The notes beneath the pieces are model-generated. The model saw only the letters and a list, made by a program, of their open reading frames with translations. It did no database searches and was not told where the DNA came from. Shown in pieces: positions 21,727 through 34,018 of a stretch of DNA of 64,000 nt. Numbering within the stretch: the first letter of the stretch is position 1; every line of letters begins with the position of its first letter. Both the position numbers and the translations under genes were made by a program. This DNA is from Fremontodendron californicum (lineage: Eukaryota > Streptophyta > Magnoliopsida > Malvales > Malvaceae), in assembly GCA_030761205.1 (NCBI GenBank), contig JAULJL010000041.1, positions 1,808,001 to 1,872,000 on the forward strand. The letters are read 5' to 3'.

Positions 21727-24700
21727 TCATTCATAAATGAATTTGCCATCAATTTCAACACATGGTATGTGGGCGATGTTGGACCATTGTTTTCCTTTAT
21801 CCCTTTTGCACCTTTTCTTTAGCACCGGACAATCAAAAATATCTAGTTCCAAAAGCTTTTCCATTTTGGGAAGGGATTTGAGCTTTGGGCAATGCAAGAT
21901 GAACAAAGATTGAAGAGAGGTGAGGTTTTGAAAGCCTTTGGAGGATAGCTTTCTTAGATTTTTGAAATTTCTGATTTGAAGAGAGGTGAGAGAATGGGGC
22001 AGCTTCATATTCATTCCTATCTCAGATTCTTGTGGAAACGACACCGCATCTATACAATTACTACCATCAATTGTTAGATCTCTAAGAGAGGTGAGTCTAT
22101 TCAATCCCCACTCCATTACTGCCTTGCTAATATTGGGTTCAATGATGACAAGTGATGTTAGCTTGGTAGGCAAACCCCCTTCTGGGATCAATGTCACCCT
22201 TGGACATTCAGCTATGAACAAATCTTGGAGTTGAAGAGAGGAGAGGTTGGGCAGAGCTTCAAGTTTTTCACATTTCCAGAGCGACACTGATTGGAGGTTG
22301 GTGGTGGTAGGCAACCCATCTTCTGGGAAACAAACCAGATTTGGACAATTTCGGAGATGAATATGTTGAAGACGACTCAGCTTGTCCAGCCCTTGAGGTA
22401 AATATTTAATATTTTCACCATACGTGATAACAATAGATTCAAGACAAGTATTATCCCCAACTTCATGTGCTACAGATTTCAGCTCTGGACACCAAAAAAT
22501 ATACAAGCTTTTAAGTCCCACAGGTAACTTACCGCTCGATGATAATGACTTTAGAGCTACACAATCACGAACTTCAAGAGATTCGAGAAGAGATTGATAT
22601 TCTCCACATCATCCAATAAGCATTGCATATTCACACATTCCTTGATCACCAAACTTTTAAGAGTTGGAGGCAGAATATCCGTCAAAATTGAAACCAATTT
22701 TGGGCACTTTACAATCTCTAACTCTCTGAGACACGTGAGGTTGTGCAAGGTTTTAGATAACTTCTGGAAGCCTTCACAATGTTCTATTCTCAAATGTTCA
22801 ATGTTGCAAGGTATGTCCAATTGCAAAAGCTCTGCTTTTTCCTCCTCCTTTGTCGCCCCTATACACACAACTTGAGCACAATTTTCAAATCTTAATTTAC
22901 GAAGAGATCTCAAAGGCGCCAACCACCCCCACTTTGTTTGCCACAAAGAAGCCAACTCTTCACAGCCATTAATATTGAGATCTTCTACTTTAATCCCCTC
23001 GAACATTATCATTTCCTTCGATACACATGCAAATTTCGCAATGTTTGAAAGAAGGATTTTTTTCACTGACAAAAGATCATCATAACTCCCGAGCACTACT
23101 TCTTTGACTCCCTCAATATCTAATTCACATAGCATGGGAAGGTTTGAAACTGGAACTACCAATTCTTGACATTTATGAATCACAAGTTTTTCCAAACAAG
23201 GATGGCAATCTGAAAAAGTCTCTACTAATTTCGGACAATTTTCAATAAATAGTTCTCGGAGGCAACAGAATTTTCTACCTTGTTCACAAGGCTTCCACTC
23301 TTTCCATTCTGGCATATCCTCAAAATGCAATGTCTCTAATGATGGAAACGGATTGGGCCAATTCTCTCCATAGAACTCCTTGCCAACACTAGTTACACTG
23401 CTCATTCCCTTGATATAAAGATCCTTTAAAAGTGGTAGCTTCCCAACTGCAGGTAATACTGCGCAATTTTGACAAAATTCAAACTTTAAAGACTGCAAAT
23501 TTTTAAAGGAAGGATCTTCTATCCAAGTTGGGAATGTTGTTCCAGCATAATACTTGATGGCAAGCACACTAAGCTCTTCATGAGGTTGAAGCAACTTTAA
23601 CACCTCTGTCTCCACTTCTTTCTTTCTTAAATTCTCATTGAAGTCTATACTCCACTTCAACTCTAGATCATGGAGGTCAGACTTACTAGATAAATTAGCT
23701 TCGCGTGAGATTGAGCTTCATCCACATTCTGCAATTCAGAGATAGAAAGCTGGCCTTTGAGATTTGATAAGTTCTGCATCTCCCTTATATTTAATCCATC
23801 ACCATGACCCACAATAAATTTAGACAACGTCTGAAGATTTGTCAATTTACCAATTCCACTTGGCATTTCCTTCATTGAATCTGCACCACTCATATCTAGA
23901 TGACATAGGTTGTCTAGAATTCCTATTTTTGAAGGCAACTTCTCAAGTTTCTTACAAAACTTTAATAAAAGTCTCTCTAAATTGTAAAGGGTACATATTG
24001 AATCAGGGAGACCTTTTATCAAAGTGTAAGAGAAATCTGCATAGCGTAAATGTTTCAAATTTCCAAAAGAAACTGGTATTTCAGTGATGTTGTACCTTTT
24101 CAAAGAGAGCACCCGCAAGCATCTCAATTTCGGCAACAAATCAGTGACGACATCATTGCTTAGATAACATGTCCCTCTGTACATCATCTGAAAAGGAAGG
24201 AAGGTTCGCAGATGCTTTGCTTCAGAAAAAGCCTCAAACTTTTCGAATCCATCACGTCTATCAACGATGTAAGATGAATGGCGAGTGCGTCTTGTAAATG
24301 TCGTTTGCTCATGTCCTTCCATTCTAAAACAGAATTCTCCTCCAACGAACTGAGCTAGATCATTGATGAGGTCATGCATTACAAACTTAGATTTGTTCAT
24401 GCTGGACACTTCAAAGAATGACCTCGAAATGAGTTCTTCGAAACACTTTCTACCCAAATTCTCACTTGGCATTGTAGTGTTTGCCTGATGTAGAAAACCT
24501 TCTGCCATCCACAATGGGACTATTTCTTCTCTACTAAACTCATAATCTTTAGGGACTAGAGAGCAATAAGCAAAGCACTGCTTTAACTGAGATGGAAGAT
24601 GATAATAACTTAACAATAAGGCTGGAATTATACGACTTTTATCTTCAGTTGAATTCCAAATTTCACTCTCTAAAATGTCTTTCCATGCTTGGCGGTTCAA

Positions 24701-25849
24701 CTTGGTGCGCAGCAATCCTCCAATAGTTTTAGTCGCCAAAGGCAAGCCATCACACCTCTTCATGATCTCTAATCCAATTTCTTTCAACTCTGGATATCCA
24801 CTGAAATCTCTTGCACCCAATGCATGATGAGCCAATAAACAAAGAGAATCATCTTCTGATAACCTTTGCAATGAGTGATGTGAAACTGTTCTCATAATTG
24901 ATGAAACATTGCGACTTCGTGTTGTCACAATGATTTTGCTTCCTGGAGCCCCTGCATCAAAAGGACGTCGAAGCACAGTCCAATCTTCATAGTTCTCGTT
25001 CCAAATATCATCCAAGACAATTAAAAACTTCTTTCCAGATAGCTTATCCTTCAACTTGACTTGAACCAGATTCAAATCTTTTAGATCACATGGGGAATCA
25101 GTGACTGATTCAAGAATTATTTTTGTTACCTTAGTTATATCAAACTCATCAGAAACACATACCCATGCTTTGGGCTTGAAATGATCTTTGATGCTGTTAT
25201 CATTGTAAACAAGCTGAGCAAGGGTTGTTTTGCCAATCCCTCCCATGCCAACGATGGGAATCACAGAAACTCCAACATCAGTGCCATCATTCTTCAAAAG
25301 CAAGTCAAGTATCTTTTCCTTGTCTTCTTTTCGACCGTATACTGCTTCATCCATCAAAGACGAACTTTGTGGCTTTTTCGATACCGTCCCTTGAACATCG
25401 TTCTCTCTCAATTGCAATTTGCCCTTATCTGCTGCTAAGCCATCCAACCTTTTTGTGATCTCTCTGATCTTGGACATCATCTTATTGTTGAACATGACAG
25501 CACTTGGCCTTAAACTAGTGCCGAGATTAAGAACAATACTTGTGCTAGCTTGACGATCTTTCATCAACTTGCGTCCCAAAGCATCAGTTGCAAACTCGTC
25601 CAAGATGTCATCCACGTCGTAAGCCAAGTCTTGGAGGTCAGCCAGCCAGAGCTTAACAAGCCCATCTTTCATTTGTCTCACCTCTGCATCAGCAAGCACT
25701 GCATGGATCTTCTTCAACGTCTGTTCCCACTTCTCAATCTCCTTGCGAACCTGCTTATGATCAGTAACAAACTTGAAGTCGGACGAGGCAAACTTGCCAA
25801 ACAACGCATCAAAGAAAGCAGATAGAGCAGCCTCTCCAATGAAAGCCAT
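21727..25849 (-). pseudogene. CC-NBS-LRR resistance gene (Rx/RPP13-like) with two frameshifts
   Basis: The first frame (25849-23663, 728 aa) starts with an Rx-type coiled coil (about 1-130), then NB-ARC: P-loop GMGGIGKTT at 201-209, kinase-2 FLIVLDDIW with the Trp typical of CNLs (about 275-283), RNBS-B GSKIIVTTRS, CDGLPLA (about 366-372), CFAYCSLVPKDYEF and MHD at about 491-493. The LRR then begins. At about 23707 the frame is lost (net minus one base) and homology continues in a second frame (to 22557). At about 22580 it shifts again into a third frame (to 21727), ending in CVEIDGKFIYE. Joined homology has the usual 1,350-residue length of this single-exon family. Either it is a pseudogene, a truncated CC-NBS protein with few LRRs, or it carries sequencing errors. 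NB-ARC motifs are intact. Such proteins sense pathogen effectors in the cytosol. Confidence 0.88.
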
Positions 25850-26139
25850 GATCGATCAAATATCTTTGACAAAGGAATTATTTGATTTAGAACTGAAACT
25901 GAAGGAAAGGGGGAAAAGATTAGATGAAGTTTGATTTGTAAATGCAGATGGAAGACTTTAAGTTTGTGTTTGTGAAAGTCTTCGTGTTGGGTCTAATTCA
26001 CTGTCAGATGTGGGCCCCTGTAGTTGTCGGATTCAATAATGGTTTAGGGGGAAAAAATTTATAAAAACAAATTAAAAGGAACACTAACTTTACTTTTAGT
26101 GCTAAAATCCAAGAACATGTTGTTGGATTCAATCTGTCT
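25850..26139. other. 5' flank of the NLR gene
   Basis: Immediate upstream region on the minus strand. The sequence is moderately AT-rich; no clear TATA element or upstream ORF could be assigned. Confidence 0.4.
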
Positions 26140-26355
26140 CTATTTTTATTTTTATTTTTTCAATTAATATATTTAAATATCACTTATTAAATTTTTTATT
26201 AATCCATTGAATCTGGCAATGAATCAAATGTTCAAACTCCATTAACATATTTTTATTTTTATTTTTTACATTAACATATTTAAATATCACTTATTAAATT
26301 TTTTATTAATCCATTGAATCTAGCAATGAATCAAATGTTCAAACTACATTAATGA
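26140..26355. repeat. Tandem duplication of about 107 bp
   Basis: Two nearly identical adjacent copies share atatttaaatatcacttatt, then attaatccattgaatct and ggcaatgaatcaaatgttca (one has agcaatg). Spacing is 107 bp. Confidence 0.85.
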
Positions 26356-28285
26356 AAATTTGAGCAATATAATAAATTTTTAAAATTTTAATAATTTAAA
26401 ACCTTTTATAGGTAAATCAAAATAAAAATTTTACTAATTATAAACTCTTTTATTTAATTAATGTGTGACATCAATTCAATTGAAAAATTAACAAAAATAA
26501 ATCATTATTTAATAATAAAATATAAATTAGTAAGAATCTTAATCTTTCACTCTTTTTTTCAACAATAATCTTTCACTTTATTTGAAATTATGTTTTAAAT
26601 CCACTTTTTTTAAAACTTATATTTCAATCAATTATTTTCAATTTCAAAACAATAAGAGAATTATATTTTTATTTTCTTTTTCAAATAACTATAATTATTT
26701 TCTCTTTTAATATTTATCTAAATAATATAATATTTTATTATTTTATCAGAATAATGGGTATGTCAAAAACAATTAAATATTTGAACACTTAAGCATAGAG
26801 GTAACCAAAGCAAGTAAAAAACATTTAATTGGGTAAAAGTGAATTTTACCAGTGCATTATGGTAAATATTGAATTTTTCTATGTATTTTCAATTTATGAT
26901 GATGAAATTGGGTGAGGATGGTCCATCCATACAGTGCAAATGAAATAATGGCATTCATTTCATTTCATTGTCTTTTTTTTTTTTTTTTTTAATGATGATT
27001 TCCACCTATTTCTTTTAGTGTGTGGGTTTCACTGTCATTATGCAATGCAAATTCTAATTTTACAAAAAGAAAAATATACTTTTATTTTTCTTTGAACAAA
27101 TGTCCACCGACACTATCCCATTAGACCTGTCTAAGGTCGGAATGATTAAATTTGGATATTTTTTTTTAATTTAAATCAATTTCATTTCATTTAAATTATA
27201 ATTTATTAATAAATAATTATATTTTAATATAAAATAATTATTTAATATTATTTTAAATAATAATTTAAACTTTCGGAACTCGAATTAAAGTCAATCAAAA
27301 CTTAAAATTAAAAAAATAAAAAAATTTAAATTATGATCCGATCTCGTCTATAAATAAATTTATATCACATCCCTCATTTTATGACTTCCAAAAAAAATAT
27401 TTTATACCTATAAACTTCACCATCTACAACTTTAACTATAACAATGGCTCTCTAGCTCTATTTTTTTTTTTTACTCATCGCCACATTATATGTGAGTCCA
27501 CATTACGTGAACATGAAATAAGAATTACAAAATAAAATAAAAAATTTAAATTTAAAACTTAAAACTTAAAAAAACTTGAAAATTTTAAAAAAAAATTCAA
27601 AATATTAAAAATTCAAAAGGCAAAGTACTTGACAAAAATGATGAAAAGAAAGACTAATGTGAATTTTTATGCTTAAATATTAATTTGTCAGACGTGATAT
27701 AATATAAAGATCAAATAAGTATTTAATTCAAAAAAAAAAATTCGTCACTTACCAAACTTTACATGAAAAGATATAAGCAAAATAATAATAATAATAATAA
27801 TACCAAAAATATTAAACTCAAAGTTGATAAAAAAAAAATAACTGATGAAAATTAGAACAATAAAAAACTAAAAACATTAAATAATTTGTGCATATGAAAA
27901 TATGTTAGAAGAAGGATAATTTTACTCCTCAAAATTAGAAAAAAGGAACTTTCTATCTTTCTCTTCCCTTTTTTTTTAATAAACTTACACTATTAGAATA
28001 CTTAGGTTCTAAACTGTTTTTTTAAGGATTCTATTTTAATAAAAGATATTTTTATTCTAAATTTTTTTTTCCTATAAAAGAATTTAGATTCTATATTTTG
28101 ATGAAAAATTAAATAATTCAATGTATATTGTTGTAACATTAAAACTTCTTACTGAAGTGTTGCATCAAACGGGATCTGAAGTCATATAACAGTTGTAGTA
28201 AAGTATATATGTATAATTCAAATTTTAGGGCTTGGTCCAAACGGTTTGCCTACCACCTTAAAGAGGTGGATTCGTGCTTGCAATT
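26356..28285. other. AT-rich intergenic DNA
   Basis: No gene is supported. Oligo-A/T runs, an (ATA)n tract at about 27783-27803 and a diverged repeat segment at 27120-27360 are present. Confidence 0.5.
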
Positions 28286-28289
28286 TTAT

Positions 28290-28512
28290 TTTTTTTAAAA
28301 TTTAATAATATTAAACACAATATGATTATATAATATGAAAAAAAATAATTAAAATATGATTAAAAAAATACGGACACGATACGAATCACGAACATGTCAA
28401 AATCTATATAATATAAATTATTAACACGTTAAAATTTATACAAATATAAAATATCTGAAACACGATTATAACACAAAAAAAAATTATATGAATATGACAT
28501 AGATACTTTTAG
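28290..28512 (-). repeat. Dispersed repeat family B, minus copy
   Basis: Well-preserved member: aataattaaaatatgatt, then cgaacatgtcaaaatctata, then attaacacgttaaaattta and cgattataacac. The order matches the copy at 46190-46400. Confidence 0.6.
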
Positions 28513-30087
28513 GTTTTGAACTTTTTTGTACAAAAAAGTATGCATAACATATTGAGACTAAGTATAGCTTATCTTGAATCACAAATTACCATTTAAAAAA
28601 AAAAATTTGAAGTGTGAAATACTTGATCAATTTTCAATTATTATTATTGCTAGTCAAAGGATGAAGTATAAAAATTTTAAAATTAATAGGATATGACACT
28701 TTTTGGACAACTGTCAAAAGAATATTTTTATATCTCAATAATAAGTTTAGACTTCAAGATAATGAAATGCATTTAAATTAAAATAACTTTATTTATTTAT
28801 TTAATGAATAATTAATTATCTTGTGTAAGTTATATAAAAGGAGAAAAAGCTATTATCCTTGGCCCAATGTCTTCAACAAATGGACAATCATTTATTAGAT
28901 AATTGATTAAGCGAAGATTTTTTATTTCTTTATTTTTTTTTTAACAAGAAAATCACATGATTTAACTTAATTGGTTCATATATCTACTTTTAATAAGTGA
29001 TATTCTAAAAGTATTTGAAGGATGATTCAATGTCTTAATTAATGACTACAAGACTATTATATTTATACTAGTTGTGAAATTACATGATAAGTATACAAAA
29101 TTATAAAATTACAAGTATATCAGATTGCAACAGATAAAATATAAAATTTATCTTAAATGATAAAATCTATTTCACTATCAGATGAGGTAATGAGAGGATT
29201 AGATGAGACGAGAATGAGATTATGAGTCATTATTTTTGTGATAATGAGTCATTATTTTTAACATATTCAATTAATCTAAAGTTTGAATTTCAACTTCAAC
29301 TCTCAAATTATAATTTCTTTTGTAAAAAAAATTATAAGCGTTAGAAATTGAATTCTAATTTTATAAGAATTTATCTTGCAAGAATTCATCTCCCTACCTC
29401 CTTAAAAGGTTTGGTGAACCATTTGGATTAAGTCTAGATTCTTTTTTCTCTTTCTTTGGATATTTTGCAAGTGGAGATTAGCATTTCGAGAACATAAACA
29501 TATGATTTCATGGCATTAATCAGTCCTCGATTAGCGCCGGCAAAGATGAAAATTTCTTTTAGCAAATTTGCAAGTTCTTGGTCACATGGGATGAGAGAGA
29601 AACTGAGAATTTGTTTTCTTTTGTAGGAAAGGAAGCAATGTTTAAAATTTAACTATGAGATAATATAATACATGGCCAGTTAGGAAGAAACTATAATAAC
29701 TCAATAAAAGCGGATCTTTTCAATTGCGATGAATATCGGTGATGGAGAAAACCGAAACTATAAAATAACAGTCATAACATCGCACTACAGTTGTTATTTA
29801 AATTTTTGGTATGACATGAATATGTAAATGGTCTTACTCTGAACTCTGTGATTGGACCAACAATAAAACATTCATGTTTTCTTATGAATGGAAGAAAGGA
29901 ATCCTGCTTGATGAAACATAATATGAAGACGAAGAGAAAAGTGTAACGAATGTCAATTACTTGAAGATTCAAATGGTCAGGCACTTCCGGTTGTCTTATA
30001 CATCCATAGATCTTGCCTGGAGTCCTCCACTAGGGAGTTTTAACAACAATAACTTCAGCCTAACAACGAGAAAAGGTGAAAATTGTT
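28513..30087. other. Intergenic DNA left of the Copia element
   Basis: No gene is supported. A possible plus-oriented second-family SINE lies at 28957-29040 (tttaacttaattggttcata). A half-copy of the MITE at 47370-47559 lies at 29720-29815. The stretch 29400-30060 is less AT-rich and might hold remnants of a gene, but I recognise none. Confidence 0.45.
29720..29815. mobile_element. Half-copy of a small MITE
   Basis: gatgaatatcgg, gaaaccgaaactataaaata, acagtcataacat and ttgttatttaaattt follow the same order as the right half of the element at 47370-47559 (catgaatatcg, gtcgaaaccgcaaaataa, aaccataatatta, ctatttaaatcctt). Confidence 0.6.
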
Positions 30088-30092
30088 AAACA

Positions 30093-30615
30093 TGTTGTGC
30101 GGAAGCGAATTGATATTACTAAAACCGATTTAAACACACTGAAAAAACACCGATATTTTACGTGGTTCGGCAACTGTGCCTACGTCCACGGGAGGAGGAG
30201 CTTGAAGCTTTGTATTAATGGAGTTTAGAGTACAAACATATACCGAATTCAAGGTGCTACACAAGCACTGAACTCACAACTCAACACAATACCGAATTAC
30301 TCTATAAACACAGAGTATTTGCTTCAACAATTTAGCTCTAACTTACTCAACTCTACTCTCACTTCTTTCTCTCTTACTCTACATGGCTATTTATAGCCAT
30401 AATATCAAGGTGTGAATACTAAGCAAGTGGCAGCCACCATAGCCACCTTCCACCACCTATCTTGGTGTGAACACATTGCAAGTGGTAGCCACCATAGCCA
30501 CCATCCATTTGCAAGTGGTAGCTTCCATTATTGGTGGTGCAAGTGGTGCAAGTGGTAGCTCCATTATTGGTGCTAAGCCACCAAAGGTGACTTTGAGCCA
30601 TACCATATTCCAACA
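30093..30615 (-). repeat. 3' LTR of Copia copy 1
   Basis: 523 bp, identical by eye to the LTR at 34019-34541. On the minus strand it starts TGTTGGAATATGG and ends CGCACAACA. It has the TATA-like ctataaata within a short palindrome (ggctat-aa-atagcc) and a run of ggtggc(t/a) direct repeats in its first third. Confidence 0.95.
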
Positions 30616-30616
30616 A

Positions 30617-30626
30617 TCTCCACCTT
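30617..30626 (-). other. Polypurine tract, Copia copy 1
   Basis: On the minus strand aaggtggaga stands one base before the 3' LTR, the expected position of the plus-strand primer. Confidence 0.8.
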
Positions 30627-32068
30627 GGCGAAAATCCACAGAGAGAATTCACAGATCAGAGCTTCCTCCTTTCTCCTTCAAATGTACACATCATTACTCA
30701 CATATCAGGGCACCTACTGCATTGGCATGATTCATCAATGCACTGAGCCTGAGTCAATTTTTCTGTCTACTTCCCAAGAATTTTCTTAGCTTCTCCAAGA
30801 TCATCTCGAACTCTGAGCTCAGTTGAGCCTTCAGCCTGTCGATCTCCACCTTGCCTTTTTCAGCAGATAGACAAATGATCCATCTTGAAGTTTCCGGAAA
30901 TAAACACAGTGATCAAATTGACTGTGTGTGTACTTTTCATCCTGTCATGAAACAGTCCAACCGTTTGTACAGCTGTCACGGGATTGTTTCAGACCATACA
31001 GTGATCAGTTCAACTTGCTTTTGTAATCTTTGCCACCGGGGACTCCAGAACCATCTGGTTGAGTCATACAAATTTCCTCCTCTACGGAACCATGGAGGAA
31101 TGCAATTTTTACATCAAGTTGAACTATCTCTAGGTTATACATTGCTACTAAAGCCAATAAGATCCGAATAGATGCATGCTTAACAACAGGTGAAAATACC
31201 TCATTGTAGTCTATTCCTTCTTTTTGAGCCTAACCTTTGGCTACCAATCTGGCTTTGTATCTGATGCTGTCTTTGCCGGTAGCACTCTCCTTTTTGGCAA
31301 AGACCCATTTGCACTCAATTGATCTTTTGAGTGTTGGAAGTGGAACCAACTTCCAAGTCTGATCGCCTCCTTCCACTGGGCATGCACAGGGCTATTTACA
31401 GCTTCTTTGTAATTGATCAGAACATCATCATCAATTACTGGAAGGGCGTATGCCACCACGTCTGTGTATCGAGCAGGTTTCCGAATATGTCTATTCGGTC
31501 TACTGGTGACAACTGATTCAAGTTGCTGAAAGATTTCTGGTGATGACTCCTCCACTTCAGTTAAGGTGTCATCAGATTCTGGTTCAGATTCAACTGAATT
31601 TTGACCAGCATCTTCTGATTCAAAAACTACACCTGCTTTAGAGAATCTTGGTTCACATTCTCTGGAGTTGACAGTTTCAGCATTACAGATTCATCAAAGG
31701 CAACATCTCGGCTTACGATGACTTTCTTTGACTCAAGGTTCCACAATCGGACTGCTTTTACTCCTTCACTAAAGCCCATGAAGACAGCTTTCTTGGCTCT
31801 AGGATCCAGTTTTGCATCCGTTACTACGAAGCCGATCATATTCAATGGCAGAATATCCGGACTACACCTCTATGGGAGTCTTCCCATCAATTGCGGTGGA
31901 GGTTAGTCAGTTGATAATGCGGGAGGCGAACAATAAAGCCTCCACCCAAAATGCTTTGCTCAAGCTCGACTGGGATAACATGCAGCGAACTTTATCAACC
32001 AAAGTTCGGTTCATCCTTTCTGCAACTCCATTCTGCTGGGGAGTGCTAGGAACAGTGAAGTGTCGGAT
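30627..32068 (-). pseudogene. Broken Pol remnant of Copia copy 1
   Basis: In minus-strand order it carries the end of integrase (HFTVPSTPQQNGVAERMNRT-like, then TAIDGKTPIE and the GFSEGVKA segment) and the reverse transcriptase start (31555-31241). Two deletions are private to this copy: about 35 bp near 31815 and about 31 bp near 31360 (between gcgat and cagact), each breaking the frame relative to copy 2. The catalytic YVDD segment and nearly all RNase H are missing, as in copy 2. Confidence 0.85.
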
Positions 32069-33364
32069 TTATCCCATCATTCTGTGAGAGGCTGCTGTTC
32101 TGCCTGTCACGGTTTCTCTGTCAAAGAGATACAGATTTCCCTTCATATAACCCTTCATTGCTAAGAATGCTCCACGTACAACTCTCAGGACTCCATTCTG
32201 AATGGTCACCTTGTAACCATTTGAGTCTAAGACCCCCAGTGATATGAGGTTCTTCTTGAGATCAGGGACATACCTTACGTCTGTAAGTTGTCTGATTGTA
32301 CCGTCATGCATTTTCAGTCGGATTGTTCCGATGCCTCTAGTGTGACAAGTATTGTCATTGCCCATATGGACAATCCCTCCATCAAACTCTTTGAAGTTTG
32401 AGAACCACATCCGGTTCGGACACATATGGTAGGAACATCCGGAATCCAGAATCCATTGATCTGAAGAGTGTGTTGTTGTGGAAATCGTAAATGCAGAGTC
32501 TTCTTCTCCCTCAGATTCTTGAGCTACACTCACAATCGACCTCTCCATGTTGGGACAGTTATTCCTCCAATGCCCTTTCTCATGGCAAAAGGCACACTCG
32601 TCCCTTGAGAGTCGTGTTCTCGATGATCCCCTCTTTGAGCGGGATTTACCTCGCTTGTTTTCTCCGGCTCCTTGGTTGTTCGTCCTGCCTCTGTACACAG
32701 TTAAAGCTTCTGGTGTAGTATTCTGGTGATCATGCTGATCCTTTTTCCGATACTCATTATTCACCAGAGCATTACTAACATTAACATATTCTATATCATT
32801 TTTACCATACAACAGTGTAGTGGTTAAATGATCATAGCTATCAGGCAAGGAATTTAACAGAGTAAGAGCCTTATCTTCATCAGAGATATTTGCATCTAGA
32901 TTTTCAAGATCAGCGAGGATTTTGTTAAAACTTACTAGATGCTCCTGCATGGTGATACCTTGCATATACTGGAAGCGGAACAGCTTCTTCTTCAGATAGA
33001 GTCTGTTCTCCATGCTTTTTGTCATGTACTTGTCCTCAAGTTGTTTCCAGAGAGTTTTTGCATTATTCTCTCTCATGACAAAGTACTTCTGGTCCTTGGC
33101 TAGGCATAACCGGATTGTGCCACAAGCCTGACGGTTGACAAACTTCCAGTCATCTTCCGAAATATCTCTGGGCCTGTCTTCCAGAGCGATATATGAACCC
33201 TCTCGGAATAACAGATCCTGAACTTCGCACTGCCACATGCCAAAGTTGGTGGTGCCATCAAATTTCTCCACCTCGAACTTTGCAGTGGTCATCGAGTTCT
33301 TTCTGATATAAGAACTTGATCGTGCGCTGCTTGTCGTTTCATGTGTCTCTAATGATTCTGCCAT
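32069..33364 (-). CDS. Copia Gag with start of protease, copy 1
   Basis: 431 codons beginning MAESLETHETTSS. Residues 30-205 form the capsid-like UBN2/retrotran_gag region. A CCHC zinc knuckle (CAFCHEKGHWRNNC, C257-C270) follows a basic stretch KRGKSRSKRG. The aspartic protease active-site triad DSG is at 307-309 in WILDSGCSYHMC. The frame ends in SHRMMG, the first residues of the GAG-pre-integrase H-x-R motif, because the downstream integrase core is deleted. Function: packages element RNA into cytoplasmic particles. The intact frame against a ruined Pol suggests the ORF is or was maintained. Confidence 0.92.
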   Translation of the reverse strand: MAESLETHETTSSARSSSYIRKNSMTTAKFEVEKFDGTTNFGMWQCEVQDLLFREGSYIALEDRPRDISEDDWKFVNRQACGTIRLCLAKDQKYFVMRENNAKTLWKQLEDKYMTKSMENRLYLKKKLFRFQYMQGITMQEHLVSFNKILADLENLDANISDEDKALTLLNSLPDSYDHLTTTLLYGKNDIEYVNVSNALVNNEYRKKDQHDHQNTTPEALTVYRGRTNNQGAGENKRGKSRSKRGSSRTRLSRDECAFCHEKGHWRNNCPNMERSIVSVAQESEGEEDSAFTISTTTHSSDQWILDSGCSYHMCPNRMWFSNFKEFDGGIVHMGNDNTCHTRGIGTIRLKMHDGTIRQLTDVRYVPDLKKNLISLGVLDSNGYKVTIQNGVLRVVRGAFLAMKGYMKGNLYLFDRETVTGRTAASHRMMG

Positions 33365-33599
33365 GGTAATAAAACAAAATTACCAACAAAGTGTTTTTCC
33401 GGTACCTGTATGGAAAAACGGATGCCGCGGTTGAGTCCGAAATAGTCGAAATAGCCAGGAACGGGTCCAACTGTGTAAATTTTGGACACACGGTGAATAT
33501 TCTGCAAATATTCTGCTACAAGTGGCTCGAAATGGACTCGGTTTAGCTCAACCGGCTCGGAAAAGTCTCGGAATAGTGTTCTGAAACGGCTCAAAAAAT

Positions 33600-33905
33600 A
33601 GCCCGAAAAAGTTGGTCGGAGCTGCGGCGGCGCGTGGGGCGCGTACGGCGGCGCGTGGGGCGGCGCGTGGGGCTCGTGGAGGCTGTTGTCTCACCGGCGC
33701 GTGCGGCGCGTGTGGCGCGTGGGGCCACTCGCCTTCAACCTCTGGAAGGCGCGAGCGGCGCGTGGGGCGCGTGGGCTTCACGCGTCTTCAACCTCTGGAG
33801 GCGCGTGCGGCGCGTGGGCGCGTGAGGCTCACTCTCAGCCCTTCTGGCGGCGCGTGCGGGCGCGTGCGGTGGCTTCTGGCGCTCCGGTTGATTCTGCTGC
33901 ACTCC
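33600..33905 (-). repeat. GC-rich CACGCGC repeat leader, Copia copy 1
   Basis: Between primer-binding site and gag lies a strongly GC-rich stretch of repeated cgcgtg(g/c)ggc, gcgcgtg and cttcaacctctggaggcgcg units, in striking contrast to the AT-rich window. Long frames are open in several phases because the repeat lacks stops; none has a recognisable domain. The same leader, with rearranged repeat number, is at 58130-58430. Confidence 0.85.
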
Positions 33906-34003
33906 TCTCGACGACCTCTTCAACCTGGTATTTTCAAAACACAAATTGGAGCACTTTTGAAAAACGGACAGAATCGAACAAACTCGGTTTTACGTAAAAA
34001 TTG

Positions 34004-34015
34004 GCTCTGATACCA
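34004..34015 (-). other. Primer-binding site, Copia copy 1
   Basis: On the minus strand tggtatcagagc lies just inside the 5' LTR, complementary to the 3' end of plant initiator tRNA(Met). Confidence 0.88.
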
Positions 34016-34018
34016 ATT

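Noticed and set aside
22594..22875. Plus-strand open frames across the NLR locus
   Set aside because: They are antisense shadows of the minus-strand NLR coding sequence.
30419..30652. Minus frames of 60-77 codons in the Copia LTRs (also 34345-34551, 57438-57724 and 61446-61724)
   Set aside because: They are translations of the LTR direct repeat (ggtggc words) and are not preserved as a protein between copies.
33612..34010. Several 60-132-codon frames in the GC-rich Copia leader (also 58038-58507)
   Set aside because: They arise on both strands and in multiple phases because the CACGCGC repeat lacks stop codons; the encoded Arg/Ala/His-rich repeats have no domain.
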